This document shows, one piece after another, positions 1 through 8,767 of a DNA stretch of 64,000 nt (the first letter of the stretch is position 1; each line of letters opens with the position of its first letter). Source of the DNA: Streptomyces sp. NBC_01669 (lineage in GTDB: Bacteria > Actinomycetota > Actinomycetes > Streptomycetales > Streptomycetaceae). The notes under the pieces were generated by a model that saw only the letters and a program-made list of their open reading frames with translations, had not been told where the DNA came from and did no database searches. The stretch is taken from contig NZ_JAPEQG010000001.1 in NCBI RefSeq assembly GCF_026339735.1, forward strand, positions 558,001 through 622,000, written 5' to 3'. The translations under genes were made by a program, and so were the position numbers.

Positions 1-57
1 GAGCGAGGTCGGGCTGATCCCCTGGTCGGTGATGAACGTTGAGACTCCGAATTTCAC
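1..57 (-). CDS. LLM-class (luciferase-like, F420-type) oxidoreductase, N-terminus only
   Basis: Reading leftwards from GTG at 57, the first 19 codons give VKFGVSTFITDQGISPTSL. This matches the usual N-terminus of actinobacterial luciferase-like monooxygenases (first beta strand of the TIM barrel, F/GISTF.TD.GI). A GGAG ribosome site lies about six bases upstream. The gene runs off the window edge, so substrate and cofactor cannot be judged; F420 use is typical of these relatives in Streptomyces but is inference. Confidence 0.6.
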   Translation of the reverse strand, partial: MKFGVSTFITDQGISPTSL

Positions 58-312
58 GGCGGCTCCGTCGAGGCTTGAGTACAGGAAGGGACGGGTGGCA
101 CAGATGTGTTGACTACCCGCCCCGGGCGATCCCGCTCCCATGACCACCCGGGAGAACCATCGCGGAGCACGATTCGGGCTTCGCAGTCCGCAAGAAAGCG
201 TCACGGGGCGTCCGGACGCGTCTCGCAGGCCCCGCCTCTCCGGGACCCCCGGCGTGGCGCCTGCCGAGGGTCCCCGCGCGGGCGTCCGCGCGCATGTGTC
301 CGCACGCACGGC

Positions 313-426
313 AACGAGGTCGAGCGGATGATCAGGCGGCTCGAGATCTATCGCGCGGTCGCCACCTGTCACGCAAGGAGGGCCTGCGTCCTCCACGGCG
401 CTGTCACGGTCGCGGAGTCCCGGTGA
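313..426 (+). pseudogene. IS5-family transposase C-terminal remnant
   Basis: The frame from 313 reads NEVERMIRRLEIYRAVAT and then an ACVLHGAVTVA segment. This resembles the C-terminal end of IS5-type DDE transposases (NxVER..NRLK..RAVATRYDKR.YVF.G). Only about 35 residues are left, the RYDKR motif is degraded to CHARR, and no catalytic domain precedes it. It is a decayed insertion-sequence end. Confidence 0.5.
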
Positions 427-706
427 CGACCTCGACACGTACGTGCGGTACGTCGGCGGCGAGTGCACTGAACGCCCCGGGGGCGGCGCCCGCGGGTGGC
501 CGCGGCGACGGTCCGGCGGCGCCCGGTGCCGTGACACACGCCCACCGTTCACGCTCACCCGGCGATGCCCTGCACCCACCTTCGGGTCGAACGGTGTCGG
601 TACGCGCCTCGCCGCGAGCGGCGAGCACCTCGGCGACCTCGCGCCGCCGCCGGACCAGGTGAGCGACAGCCACCTGTCGTCCCTTGCGTCACACCAAGAT
701 CCGGAA
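427..706. other. Intergenic stretch with no gene seen
   Basis: Short overlapping frames are open on both strands because of the base composition, but none gives a recognisable protein or a start with a ribosome site. The right end leads into the sulfur-operon promoter. Confidence 0.5.
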
Positions 707-722
707 ATACCCCCAGGGGTAT
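707..722. promoter_or_regulatory. CstR/CsoR-type operator, site 1
   Basis: ATACCCCCAGGGGTAT is a 16-base palindrome with C- and G-tracts, the class of site bound by CsoR-family tetramers; CstR operators in Staphylococcus have the same ATACCCC/GGGTAT form. It lies 60 bases before the MBL-rhodanese gene and is nearly identical to the sites at 744 and 3803. Binding by the repressor encoded at 3511-3789 is inferred. Confidence 0.75.
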
Positions 723-743
723 AAGTGCTAATCTTGACGTGAG

Positions 744-759
744 ATACCCCCTGGGGTAA
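744..759. promoter_or_regulatory. CstR/CsoR-type operator, site 2
   Basis: ATACCCCCTGGGGTAA is the second copy of the palindrome, 22 bases before the GTG start at 782 and just upstream of the GGAAGGAG ribosome site at 767-774. Centre-to-centre spacing from site 1 is 37 bases. Two sites bracketing the likely promoter suggest tight repression. Confidence 0.75.
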
Positions 760-781
760 ACCGTACGGAAGGAGTCATGCC

Positions 782-2194
782 GTGTTCTTCGTCGACCCCC
801 TGGAGACCGCCGGCCTCGGCAACCGCAGTTATCTGGCGGGCGGCCGGCACTCCGCGCTCGTGGTGGACCCGCCGCGCGACATCGACCGGGTCATCGCCGC
901 GGCAGCACGGCGCGGCGTGCGGATCGCCCTGGTCGTGGAGACACATCTGCACAACGACTACGTGACGGGCGGCCTGGACCTGGCGCGTGCCACCGGGGCC
1001 CAGTACCTGGTGCCCGCCGCCGCACCGGTCTCCTTCGACCGGGTGCCGGTCGCCGACGGGGACACCGCCCCGGTCGACGAGGGGCTGACGCTGCGCGCGA
1101 TGGCCACCCCCGGACACACCCCGCACCACACCTCGTACGTACTGGAGGAGGACGGTCGCGCGGTGGCCGCCTTCACCGGCGGTTCGCTGCTGATCGGCAG
1201 CGTGGGCCGGCCCGACCTGGTGGAGCCCCGGTTGACCGCATCGCTGGCCCGCGCCCAGCACGCCTCCGCGCATCGGCTCGCCGACGAGCTCGACGACGCC
1301 GTGCCCGTGCTGCCGACCCACGGCTTCGGCAGTTTCTGTTCCTCTGCGCAGGCCGACGGGAACACCACGACGATCGGCGCCGAGCGGGCCCGTAACGACG
1401 CGCTCGTCAAGGACGTGGACACATTCGTCGCCGAGCTGCTCGCCGGGCTGGACGACGTCCCTGCCTACTACGCGCACATGGGCCCGGCCAACGCCGCGGG
1501 TCCCCGTCCGCTCGATCTGACCCCGCCCGCCCCGGCCGACGCCGAGCAGATCGCGCGGCGGCTGGCCGCAGGTGAGTGGGTGGTGGATCTGCGCAGCCGG
1601 GTGGCGTTCGCCGAGGGGCATGTCGCCGGTTCGTTCAACTTCGAGGGCGAGGGGCAGCTCGCCACCTATCTCGCCTGGCTGATCCCGTGGGGCAGGCCCG
1701 TCACCCTGCTGGCGAGCAGCGCCGCCGACGTCGCGCACGCCCAGCGCGAGCTGGCCCGGGTGGGCATCGGCCGCCCGGTGGCCGCTGCGACCGGTGACCC
1801 GCGGTCCTGGGTCCGCACGGTGGAAGAGCTGCGCTCGTTCCGCAGGTCGGACTTCGTGGGCCTGGCCGCGGCACGCGAGCGCGGCGAGCAGCCGGTGGTT
1901 CTCGATGTCCGCAGGGACACCGAACGCCGCGCAGGTGCGATAGCCGGGTCGGTGCACATTCCGGTGCACGAACTGCCCAAGCGGCTGGACGAGGTGCCGG
2001 ACGGGGTCGTGTGGGTGCACTGCGCGGGCGGAATGCGGGCGGCGATCGCGGCGTCGCTGCTGGACGCCGCCGGGCGGGAGGTCGTGGCGGTCGACGACGG
2101 GTTCGGCGCGGCGGAGGCCACCGGCCTGACGCTCTCGGATCCGGCTGCCGATGCCCGCGACGGGACGACCGGCACCGCACCGGCCGCCGCCTGA
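782..2194 (+). CDS. MBL-fold/rhodanese fusion, persulfide dioxygenase-like
   Basis: The 470-residue protein has an N-terminal metallo-beta-lactamase fold (HLHNDY at about 55-60, GHTPHHT at about 111-117, FTGGSLLIGSVGRPDL from about 131), then two rhodanese domains. The first rhodanese lacks an active Cys; the second has VHCAGGMRA with the catalytic Cys. The family oxidises glutathione- or other low-molecular-weight persulfides to sulfite and moves sulfane sulfur. The last His of HxHxDH is Tyr and the bridging Asp of the TGD motif is Gly; both variants are, from memory, common in actinobacterial members, so activity is probable but not certain. GTG is chosen because GGAAGGAG sits seven bases before it. 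First gene of the operon. Confidence 0.85.
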   Translation: MFFVDPLETAGLGNRSYLAGGRHSALVVDPPRDIDRVIAAAARRGVRIALVVETHLHNDYVTGGLDLARATGAQYLVPAAAPVSFDRVPVADGDTAPVDEGLTLRAMATPGHTPHHTSYVLEEDGRAVAAFTGGSLLIGSVGRPDLVEPRLTASLARAQHASAHRLADELDDAVPVLPTHGFGSFCSSAQADGNTTTIGAERARNDALVKDVDTFVAELLAGLDDVPAYYAHMGPANAAGPRPLDLTPPAPADAEQIARRLAAGEWVVDLRSRVAFAEGHVAGSFNFEGEGQLATYLAWLIPWGRPVTLLASSAADVAHAQRELARVGIGRPVAAATGDPRSWVRTVEELRSFRRSDFVGLAAARERGEQPVVLDVRRDTERRAGAIAGSVHIPVHELPKRLDEVPDGVVWVHCAGGMRAAIAASLLDAAGREVVAVDDGFGAAEATGLTLSDPAADARDGTTGTAPAAA

Positions 2195-2234
2195 CCGTCG
2201 GACTCCCCGTCCCGCACTTCTGGAGCACTTCCCC

Positions 2235-2606
2235 ATGTCTTCCCTGATGTCCTTCTTCGGGCGCGGCCCCGGCCGTGTCACCCCGGCCGAGGCCCTCCGC
2301 CGGACCGCCGATGGTGCGGCGGTTCTGCTCGACGTACGCGAAACCTCCGAGTGGAATGCCGGACACGCCCCGGGCGCCGTCCATCTGCCGCTCTCCCGGC
2401 TGGCCGCCGGGCAGTCGCTGCCTGCTTCGGCGGCAGGCCGCCCGGTGGTGGTCATCTGCCGTTCCGGCAACCGGTCCCGGCAGGCCGCCCGCATTCTCGC
2501 CGGACGCGGCACCGAGGCCGTCGATGTCACCGGCGGCATGACCGCCTGGGCGGCCGAGGGGCTGCCTGTCCGGAACCGTCACGGAGCGGCGGGCACCGTC
2601 GCATGA
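2235..2606 (+). CDS. Single-domain rhodanese sulfurtransferase
   Basis: The 123-residue protein is one rhodanese domain with LDVRETSEWNAGHAPGA near the front and the active-site loop CRSGNRS, followed by the usual GGMTAW end. It transfers sulfane sulfur to a thiophilic acceptor. ATG at 2235 is chosen over upstream starts because the preceding codons are not rhodanese-like and TGGAG lies upstream. The stop overlaps the start of the TauE gene (ATGA), so the two are translationally coupled. Confidence 0.85.
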   Translation: MSSLMSFFGRGPGRVTPAEALRRTADGAAVLLDVRETSEWNAGHAPGAVHLPLSRLAAGQSLPASAAGRPVVVICRSGNRSRQAARILAGRGTEAVDVTGGMTAWAAEGLPVRNRHGAAGTVA

Positions 2607-3385
2607 GCACCCTCATCCTGGCCCTGGCCGCCGGTGCCGTGGTCGGTCTGGCACTGGGCGGGCTGGGCGGCGGTGGCAGTGTCCTCGCCGTTCCCGCGCT
2701 GATCTATCTGCTCGGCTTCACCCCGGCCGCGGCCACCACCGCAGCTCTGCTGATCGTCATCGCGACCTCCCTGACCGGACTGGTCGCGCACGCCAGGGAC
2801 GGTCACGTCCGCTGGCGGACCGGCGGCCTCTTCGCCGTCGCCGGCATCGTGCCGGCGGCGGTGGCCGGCGCCCTGTCGGTCCGGATTCCGGCGGGGGTAC
2901 TGACAGCGGCCTTCGCGGTGCTCGCGGTGGTGGCGGCAGTGCGGATGATCCGGCCGCGGGCGCCTGCGCGGTGCGAGGCGGCTTCGCCCGGGCCGAACAC
3001 CGCGGACTCCACCGACCGTACGGGCGCCGGGCGGGTCGCCCGCGCCGGGGCCGGTCTCGGCGCCGTGACCGGGTTCCTCGGGGTCGGCGGAGGATTTCTC
3101 GCGGTGCCCGCGCTGGTCACCGTCCTCGCCGTGCCCATGACGGCGGCGGTCGGCACCAGCCTGCTCGTCATCACGGTGAACTCCACGGCCGCCCTGGCCA
3201 CCCGCCTCACCACGCCCACCTCGCTGGACTGGGCGGTGATCGCCCCGTTCACGGCGGCGGCGGTCCTCGGTGCGTGGGACGGGAAGCGGCTGGCCACCAA
3301 GGTGTCCACGGCCGCACTCCAGCGGATCTTCGGCGCCGCGCTGCTCGCCGTGGCCCTCTTCATGCTGGTCGATGCCGTGGCCTGA
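2603..3385 (+). CDS. TauE/SafE-family sulfite/sulfonate exporter
   Basis: This 260-residue membrane protein shows the family's internal duplication: GGLGGGGSVLAVPALIYLLG near residue 20 and GFLGVGGGFLAVPALVTVL near 160, each followed by three hydrophobic helices. TauE/SafE proteins export sulfite, sulfonates or related anions. Next to persulfide-oxidising enzymes, sulfite removal is the likely job. The start overlaps the rhodanese stop. A 15-bp-stem terminator covers its own stop codon. Confidence 0.85.
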   Translation: MSTLILALAAGAVVGLALGGLGGGGSVLAVPALIYLLGFTPAAATTAALLIVIATSLTGLVAHARDGHVRWRTGGLFAVAGIVPAAVAGALSVRIPAGVLTAAFAVLAVVAAVRMIRPRAPARCEAASPGPNTADSTDRTGAGRVARAGAGLGAVTGFLGVGGGFLAVPALVTVLAVPMTAAVGTSLLVITVNSTAALATRLTTPTSLDWAVIAPFTAAAVLGAWDGKRLATKVSTAALQRIFGAALLAVALFMLVDAVA

Positions 3386-3400
3386 GCCACGGCATCGACC
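3367..3400 (+). terminator. Intrinsic terminator over the TauE stop codon
   Basis: Arms GGTCGATGCCGTGGC (3367-3381) and GCCACGGCATCGACC (3386-3400) are perfectly complementary over 15 bp with a CTGA loop. The TGA stop of the exporter gene lies in the loop. No U-tract follows, as is usual in Streptomyces. Confidence 0.8.
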
Positions 3401-3415
3401 CCGGTTCCGGGCTCA

Positions 3416-3510
3416 GAGCCTGTCGGGTGACCTTGGATCGGATAGCGGACGCGGTCTGAAGCGTGCGTGCCAGGGCGTGGCCGCCCGATCAGAGGTCACC
3501 CGACAGGCTC
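3416..3510. mobile_element. MITE copy 1 (short form, internal deletion)
   Basis: This 95-bp element has perfect inverted ends: GAGCCTGTCGGGTGACCT at the left and its reverse complement at the right. It is flanked by TCA on both sides (3413-3415 and 3511-3513), a 3-bp TNA target duplication as in some IS5 groups. Its interior matches the outer parts of copies 2 and 3, but about 105 bp of the middle is missing. The right TCA is, on the minus strand, the TGA stop of the repressor gene. It has no coding capacity and must be moved in trans. Confidence 0.85.
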
Positions 3511-4439
<929 letters not shown>

Positions 4440-4459
4440 AGCGGTCCGGGCGTACCCGT

Positions 4460-4504
4460 ACGGCAGGAGCTGGTCACGCCAGGCGCGTGACCGGCTCCTG
4501 CCGT
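4460..4504. terminator. Bidirectional terminator between convergent genes
   Basis: A 20-bp stem with one G-U pair is formed by 4460-4479 and 4485-4504 (ACGGCAGGAGCTGGTCACGC and its complement) with a 5-base loop. It lies between the rhodanese gene ending at 4439 and the peptidase gene ending at 4516, so it can serve both. Confidence 0.85.
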
Positions 4505-4515
4505 GAACAAGCAGG

Positions 4516-5811
4516 TCAGAGCTCATCCCGGACAAGGGCGAGCAGCCGGTCGAGCACCCGCGGTCCCCCGGCGCGCACCCCGTCGTGCTCGAACTCGTTC
4601 GTCACCCACGTGCGCAGTCCGCGGATCGACGCGGCGGTGCGCAGCGCGTGCTCGGTGTCGACGTACATGTCGTCGTGATAGACAGCCGCGGCTACCGGTA
4701 CGTCATTGGCGGCGAGGCGCTCGGTGTCGTACAGCTCGGGCCAGTCGGTACGGGAGGCGAGCAGTTCGGCGGTCTCGCGCAGCGGGCGCAGGGCCGGGTC
4801 CACGTCGAAGTGCCAGGGGTGGATGCTCTCGCCGGTGAAGAGCACGGGCGCGTCACCGGCCAGGGCTGTGGCGGCGTCGAACTGCGGGAATTCGGCGCGG
4901 ACCCGCTCGGCGGCCCAGCCGGTGGGCTCCTTGCCCTGGCCGTAGATCGCCTCGTGCATCAGGGCGTACAGCGGGTGGCCCGCAAATGAGTTGGCGGTGC
5001 GCATGGCCTCCTGGAACGTGTCGGAGAGCTCGGTGCCCAGCGGCGTGCGGGCGAAGGCGTTCTCCAGCAGGTAGTGCAGCTGGTGGCTGCCGTTGCCGCT
5101 GCCCAGCATGATGCCCAGGGACTGGAATCCCTCGGGCGTCAGGCGGTGTCCGGCACTCTCCGGGCGGTGCTCCAGGAGGTACGCGGCGACCTCACGGGCG
5201 CGCTCGACGTCCTGCGGGTAGCGGGCGTAGTGGGCGGCGACCTTCCGCTCGATCCGCGGGTACGCGGCCCGGTACACGTCGTCGGCGTGGGCGTCGAGCG
5301 AGGGCAGTCCACCGGTGATCAGGACGGCCTCGAGCCCCTCGGGGGCGGCCGAAAGATAGCGGACCGCGCAGAAGCCGCCGAACGACTGGCCGAGCACGGT
5401 CCACGGGGCGCCGCCGGTCAGCTGCGGCCGGATCAGCTCGCAGTCGCGCACGATGTTGTCGGACCGGAAGTGGACGAGATAGTCGGCCTGCTCACGCGGG
5501 CCGCCGCGCAGCGGAAGAGTCTGTCGGTTGGCCGGTGTGGACAGCCCGGTGCCGCGCTGGTCGAGCAGCAGCACCCGGAACTCCTTCACCGCCCGCCCCA
5601 GCCAGGCCTCGGTACCGACGAAACGACGGGCACCGAAGCCGGGTCCGCCCTCCAGGTACACCAGCCACGGCAGCTCGTCGTCGACCCTGCCGCTCGCGAC
5701 GGCCTCCCGGCCGAAGATCTCGATCTGCTCGCCGCCCGGATCGGCGTGATCGAGCGGGACGGTGAAACAGCGGTCGGTGAGAACCACGCCGGGCTGCCGG
5801 TAACTGGTCAA
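4516..5811 (-). CDS. Alpha/beta-hydrolase, proline iminopeptidase-like (S33)
   Basis: The protein shows the S33 pattern: EGGPGFGA oxyanion loop, DQRGTGLS, nucleophile elbow GQSFGG, and a late EFEHDG segment supplying the His. The family removes N-terminal proline or other residues from peptides. I chose TTG at 5811 (431 residues) because AGGAG lies six bases upstream and the product then begins LTSYRQPGVVLTDR, which fits the family start. An in-frame GTG at 5856 would add 15 residues. It is convergent with the sulfur locus across a shared terminator. Confidence 0.8.
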   Translation of the reverse strand: MTSYRQPGVVLTDRCFTVPLDHADPGGEQIEIFGREAVASGRVDDELPWLVYLEGGPGFGARRFVGTEAWLGRAVKEFRVLLLDQRGTGLSTPANRQTLPLRGGPREQADYLVHFRSDNIVRDCELIRPQLTGGAPWTVLGQSFGGFCAVRYLSAAPEGLEAVLITGGLPSLDAHADDVYRAAYPRIERKVAAHYARYPQDVERAREVAAYLLEHRPESAGHRLTPEGFQSLGIMLGSGNGSHQLHYLLENAFARTPLGTELSDTFQEAMRTANSFAGHPLYALMHEAIYGQGKEPTGWAAERVRAEFPQFDAATALAGDAPVLFTGESIHPWHFDVDPALRPLRETAELLASRTDWPELYDTERLAANDVPVAAAVYHDDMYVDTEHALRTAASIRGLRTWVTNEFEHDGVRAGGPRVLDRLLALVRDEL

Positions 5812-5917
5812 AAGGTGCTCCTGAATCAGACGTATCACGGACAGTTCAGCACACACCCGTGACTCGGACAGTCCCGGCCCGTGTGCGACGCGCCCTGGGG
5901 GCTCCTAGCGTGCAGTC

Positions 5918-7081
5918 ATGATCCGATTCGAGCAGGTCAGCAAGGTCTATCCGGACGGTACAACCGCGGTCGACGGGCTGTCCTTCGAGGTCGCCGAGGG
6001 GGAACTCGTCACCCTCGTCGGGCCATCGGGCTGCGGCAAGACCACCACGATGATGATGGTGAACCGGCTGATCGAGCCGACCTCGGGCCGGATCCTGGTG
6101 GACGGCGAGGACATCGCGGGGATCGACCCGGTGCGGCTGCGCCGCCGGATCGGCTATGTCATCCAGCAGGTCGGACTCTTCCCGCACCGGACGATCCTCG
6201 ACAACACCGCGACCGTTCCCTCCCTGATCGGCTGGAAGCGGGGCAGGGCCCGGGAGCGGGCGGCGGAACTGCTGGATCTGGTGGGACTCGACCCGAAGAC
6301 GTACGGCTCCCGCTACCCCGCCCAGCTCTCCGGCGGCCAGCGCCAGCGGGTGGGTGTCGCACGGGCACTGGCCGCCGATCCGCCGGTGCTGCTGATGGAC
6401 GAACCGTTCGGTGCGGTCGACCCGGTGGTGCGGGAACGGTTGCAGAACGAGTTCCTGAGCCTGCAGGCAGCCGTCAGGAAGACGGTCCTGATGGTTACCC
6501 ATGACATCGAGGAAGCGGTCCGGATGGGCGACCGGATCGCGGTGTACGGAGAGGGGCGCATCGAGCAGTTCGACAAGCCGGCCACCGTGCTCGGCACACC
6601 GGCGACGCCGTACGTGGCCCAATTCGTCGGCGCTGACCGGGGACTGAAGCGGCTGTCGGTCACCACGATCGAGCGGGACGACCTGGAGGAGCCGCCGATC
6701 GCCCTGCTCGACGAACCCGCACGCTCGGCGGCGGCCCGGCTGAACGGCGCGGGGGCCCGCTGGGCGGTCGTGCTCGGTGGCGAGGGCGAACTGCACGGCT
6801 GGGTGCCGGCGGACGCACTGCGGATCGCCGGGGAACACGGCACGGTCGGCGAACTGGCGCGCCGGATGGATGCGTGGGTACCGGTCGGGGCCCCGCTGAA
6901 GCAGGCGTTCAGCGAGATGCTGCAGCACGACGCCGGGTGGGTGGCCGTGCTGGACGGGTCGCGCTTCCTCGGCGTACTGACTCCGGCGAAACTCCACGAG
7001 GCGCTGCGCCGGTCGGTGGACGCGGACGCGCGGGGAGTGGGGCGCGACGAGGTGCAGTTCGACTCGGTGGCGGACGCCTGA
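5918..7081 (+). CDS. Glycine-betaine/osmoprotectant-type ABC ATPase with C-terminal CBS-like region
   Basis: The 387-residue protein carries Walker A GPSGCGKT (35-42), Q-loop region YVIQQVGLFPH, signature LSGGQRQR (137-144) and Walker B VLLMDEP (157-163), then a C-terminal regulatory region with a CBS-like repeat that includes GWVAVLDGSRFLGVLT. This layout is that of ProV/OpuCA/OpuBA ATPases for betaine, choline or carnitine uptake. The binding protein and permeases lie on the other strand at 7814-9764. Because the permeases are broken (8764-9764), this ATPase may lack a partner. Confidence 0.85.
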   Translation: MIRFEQVSKVYPDGTTAVDGLSFEVAEGELVTLVGPSGCGKTTTMMMVNRLIEPTSGRILVDGEDIAGIDPVRLRRRIGYVIQQVGLFPHRTILDNTATVPSLIGWKRGRARERAAELLDLVGLDPKTYGSRYPAQLSGGQRQRVGVARALAADPPVLLMDEPFGAVDPVVRERLQNEFLSLQAAVRKTVLMVTHDIEEAVRMGDRIAVYGEGRIEQFDKPATVLGTPATPYVAQFVGADRGLKRLSVTTIERDDLEEPPIALLDEPARSAAARLNGAGARWAVVLGGEGELHGWVPADALRIAGEHGTVGELARRMDAWVPVGAPLKQAFSEMLQHDAGWVAVLDGSRFLGVLTPAKLHEALRRSVDADARGVGRDEVQFDSVADA

Positions 7082-7096
7082 CGGACCGGTGGGCCG

Positions 7097-7798
7097 GTGC
7101 GACCGATCCGCCGGGCCCCGCGTCGATCGGGTACGCCCGATGCCCGGTGCGAAGATCCCTTGACCCGCCTCTCCCGCGAAGCCTGGGTTTCCGCCGAGGT
7201 GGCGGTGCGGGGAGGCAGGGCGACGGTCGCCGAGCGGCTGAGCCGGCATCCCCACACCGGCGACCTGTGGGCGGACGAGGTGCGCCGGGTCGAGGTCCAC
7301 GACATCGACACCACGACCGGCAGCTGGGCGCTGACCTGGTCGTCCGCGATCACCAACCGCCGGGACGAGGAACTGCGCTTCGGCAGTCCGACCACGCATG
7401 GCCGGACGAACGCGGGCTACACCGGGCTGTTCTGGCGCGGCCCGCGCGCCTTCCGGAACGGCAGGATCCTCACCGCGGAAGGCGAGGGCCCGGAACTGAT
7501 GGGCCGGCAGGCCGCGTGGCTGGCGTACAACGGTGAGCACGACGGGGCCGACGGGCACGCGACGCTCGTCTTCGTCCATGCACCGGAGAACGACCACACG
7601 GGCGCGGGCGGAGCGCATCCGGCGCACTGGTTCGTACGCAACGATCCGTTCGCCGCGGTGGCACCGTCGTTCGCGTTCCACGACGAGCTGGTCCTGGCCC
7701 CCGGCGCCACGCTGACCCGCCGCTACCGGGTGCTGGTCGCGGACGGTGTCCGGGACCGCGAGCGGATCACCGCACGGATCGCGGAACTCCCCTGGTAG
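7097..7798 (+). pseudogene. DUF6807/PmoA-family protein lacking its N-terminal part
   Basis: Residues from about 75 on match the C-terminal half of DUF6807 (once called PmoA) proteins: GSPTTHGRTNAGYTGLFWRG, then WFVR and ADGV segments. Members I recall are near 300 residues and contain an earlier HHxGV motif; that part is absent and the first 20 residues are Arg/Pro-rich and unlike the family. The open frame begins 15 bases after the ATPase stop. I read it as a 5'-truncated gene that may still be translated; a short divergent family member is the alternative. Confidence 0.55.
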
Positions 7799-7813
7799 GT
7801 GCGCGCACGCCGC

Positions 7814-8767
7814 TCAGCTGCGCGGAATGAGCTTCTTGGACTCCAGGTAGTTCCGGGCGACGTCCTCGGGGAGCCGTCGCCAGCTGTCCACCTGCTCGTT
7901 CATCCGGGCGAGATCGGCGGTCGTCAGCACGGTGTTGAGCCGGTCCAGTGCGTCGCGTACGCCCGGGCTTCCCGCCCGGGACCGGTTGACGACGGGGACG
8001 AGGTAGTCGGCGTTCTGCAGATGCTTGTCGTCGGCGAGCAGGATCAGCCCGAAGTCGTCGAGGGTGGCGTCGGTGGTGGTGGTCAGGACCATCTGGTCCC
8101 GACCGCTCCGGACCGCCTGTTTCGCCTGGGTGGTGCCGACGCCCTTGGGATCGACGGCGGCGATGTCGATGCCGTACGTCTTCTTCAGTCCCGGAGCGCA
8201 GTAGGGCCGCTGCACGCATTCGTCGCCCGCGGCCAGCCGTACGGGAAGCCGTGACCTGCCCAGGTCGCTGAGCGTCCTCAGCCGGTGCTTCGCCGCGTAC
8301 GGGGCGGTGACCGCGAACGCGTTCTGGTCGACGGCGCGGCCCGGGTCGAGGACGGTGAGGCCACGGGGCGTGGCGAGGGCGCGCAGGGCCTTCATGGTGG
8401 TGTCGAGGTCGGGTGAGCCGACGGCGGCGGCGTCTGCGCCGCTCTTCTTCGCGTTCAGCCAGTCGGCGAAGGTGGCGGCGTACTCCGGTACGACGTCGAT
8501 CTGGCCGCTCTCCAGTGCCGGTTCGTAGATCTCCCGGTTGGTGACGGAGATGACCTTGGTGGAGTAACCGGCCCGGTCGAGCAGCAGCGCGTACATCTGG
8601 GCGAGCAGGTCGCTCTCGGTGAAGCCCGCGGATCCGACGGTGAGGTGTTTGCTGTCGCCCGGCGGACCGGTCACCTCGCCCTGGTCCTCCAGGGCGGGCC
8701 CGGTGGTGCACGCGGCCGCGGTCAGCAGCAGCGTCAGGAGTACGGGTACGGTCCGGCCGTCCCTCAT
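7814..8767 (-). CDS. Glycine-betaine/choline-type substrate-binding lipoprotein (OpuAC-like)
   Basis: The 317-residue protein has a lipoprotein signal with lipobox TAAACT, so Cys20 would be lipidated. The mature domain follows the OpuAC fold: HLTVGSAGFTESDLLAQMY, NREIYEPALESGQIDVVPEY, then the second lobe ending in an NRSRAG/ALDRLNTVLT region. It would capture a quaternary amine osmoprotectant outside the membrane. Its ATG overlaps the stop of the upstream permease (ATGA), showing they belonged to one operon. Confidence 0.85.
   Translation of the reverse strand: MRDGRTVPVLLTLLLTAAACTTGPALEDQGEVTGPPGDSKHLTVGSAGFTESDLLAQMYALLLDRAGYSTKVISVTNREIYEPALESGQIDVVPEYAATFADWLNAKKSGADAAAVGSPDLDTTMKALRALATPRGLTVLDPGRAVDQNAFAVTAPYAAKHRLRTLSDLGRSRLPVRLAAGDECVQRPYCAPGLKKTYGIDIAAVDPKGVGTTQAKQAVRSGRDQMVLTTTTDATLDDFGLILLADDKHLQNADYLVPVVNRSRAGSPGVRDALDRLNTVLTTADLARMNEQVDSWRRLPEDVARNYLESKKLIPRS

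Noticed and set aside
728..2539. 603-residue minus-strand open frame opposite the sulfur genes
   Set aside because: It is antisense to the MBL-rhodanese and rhodanese genes, both with clear motifs and ribosome sites; its product is Arg/Gly/His-rich and without motifs.
5846..7681. 611-residue minus-strand open frame opposite the ABC ATPase
   Set aside because: Antisense shadow; Walker and signature motifs lie on the plus strand.
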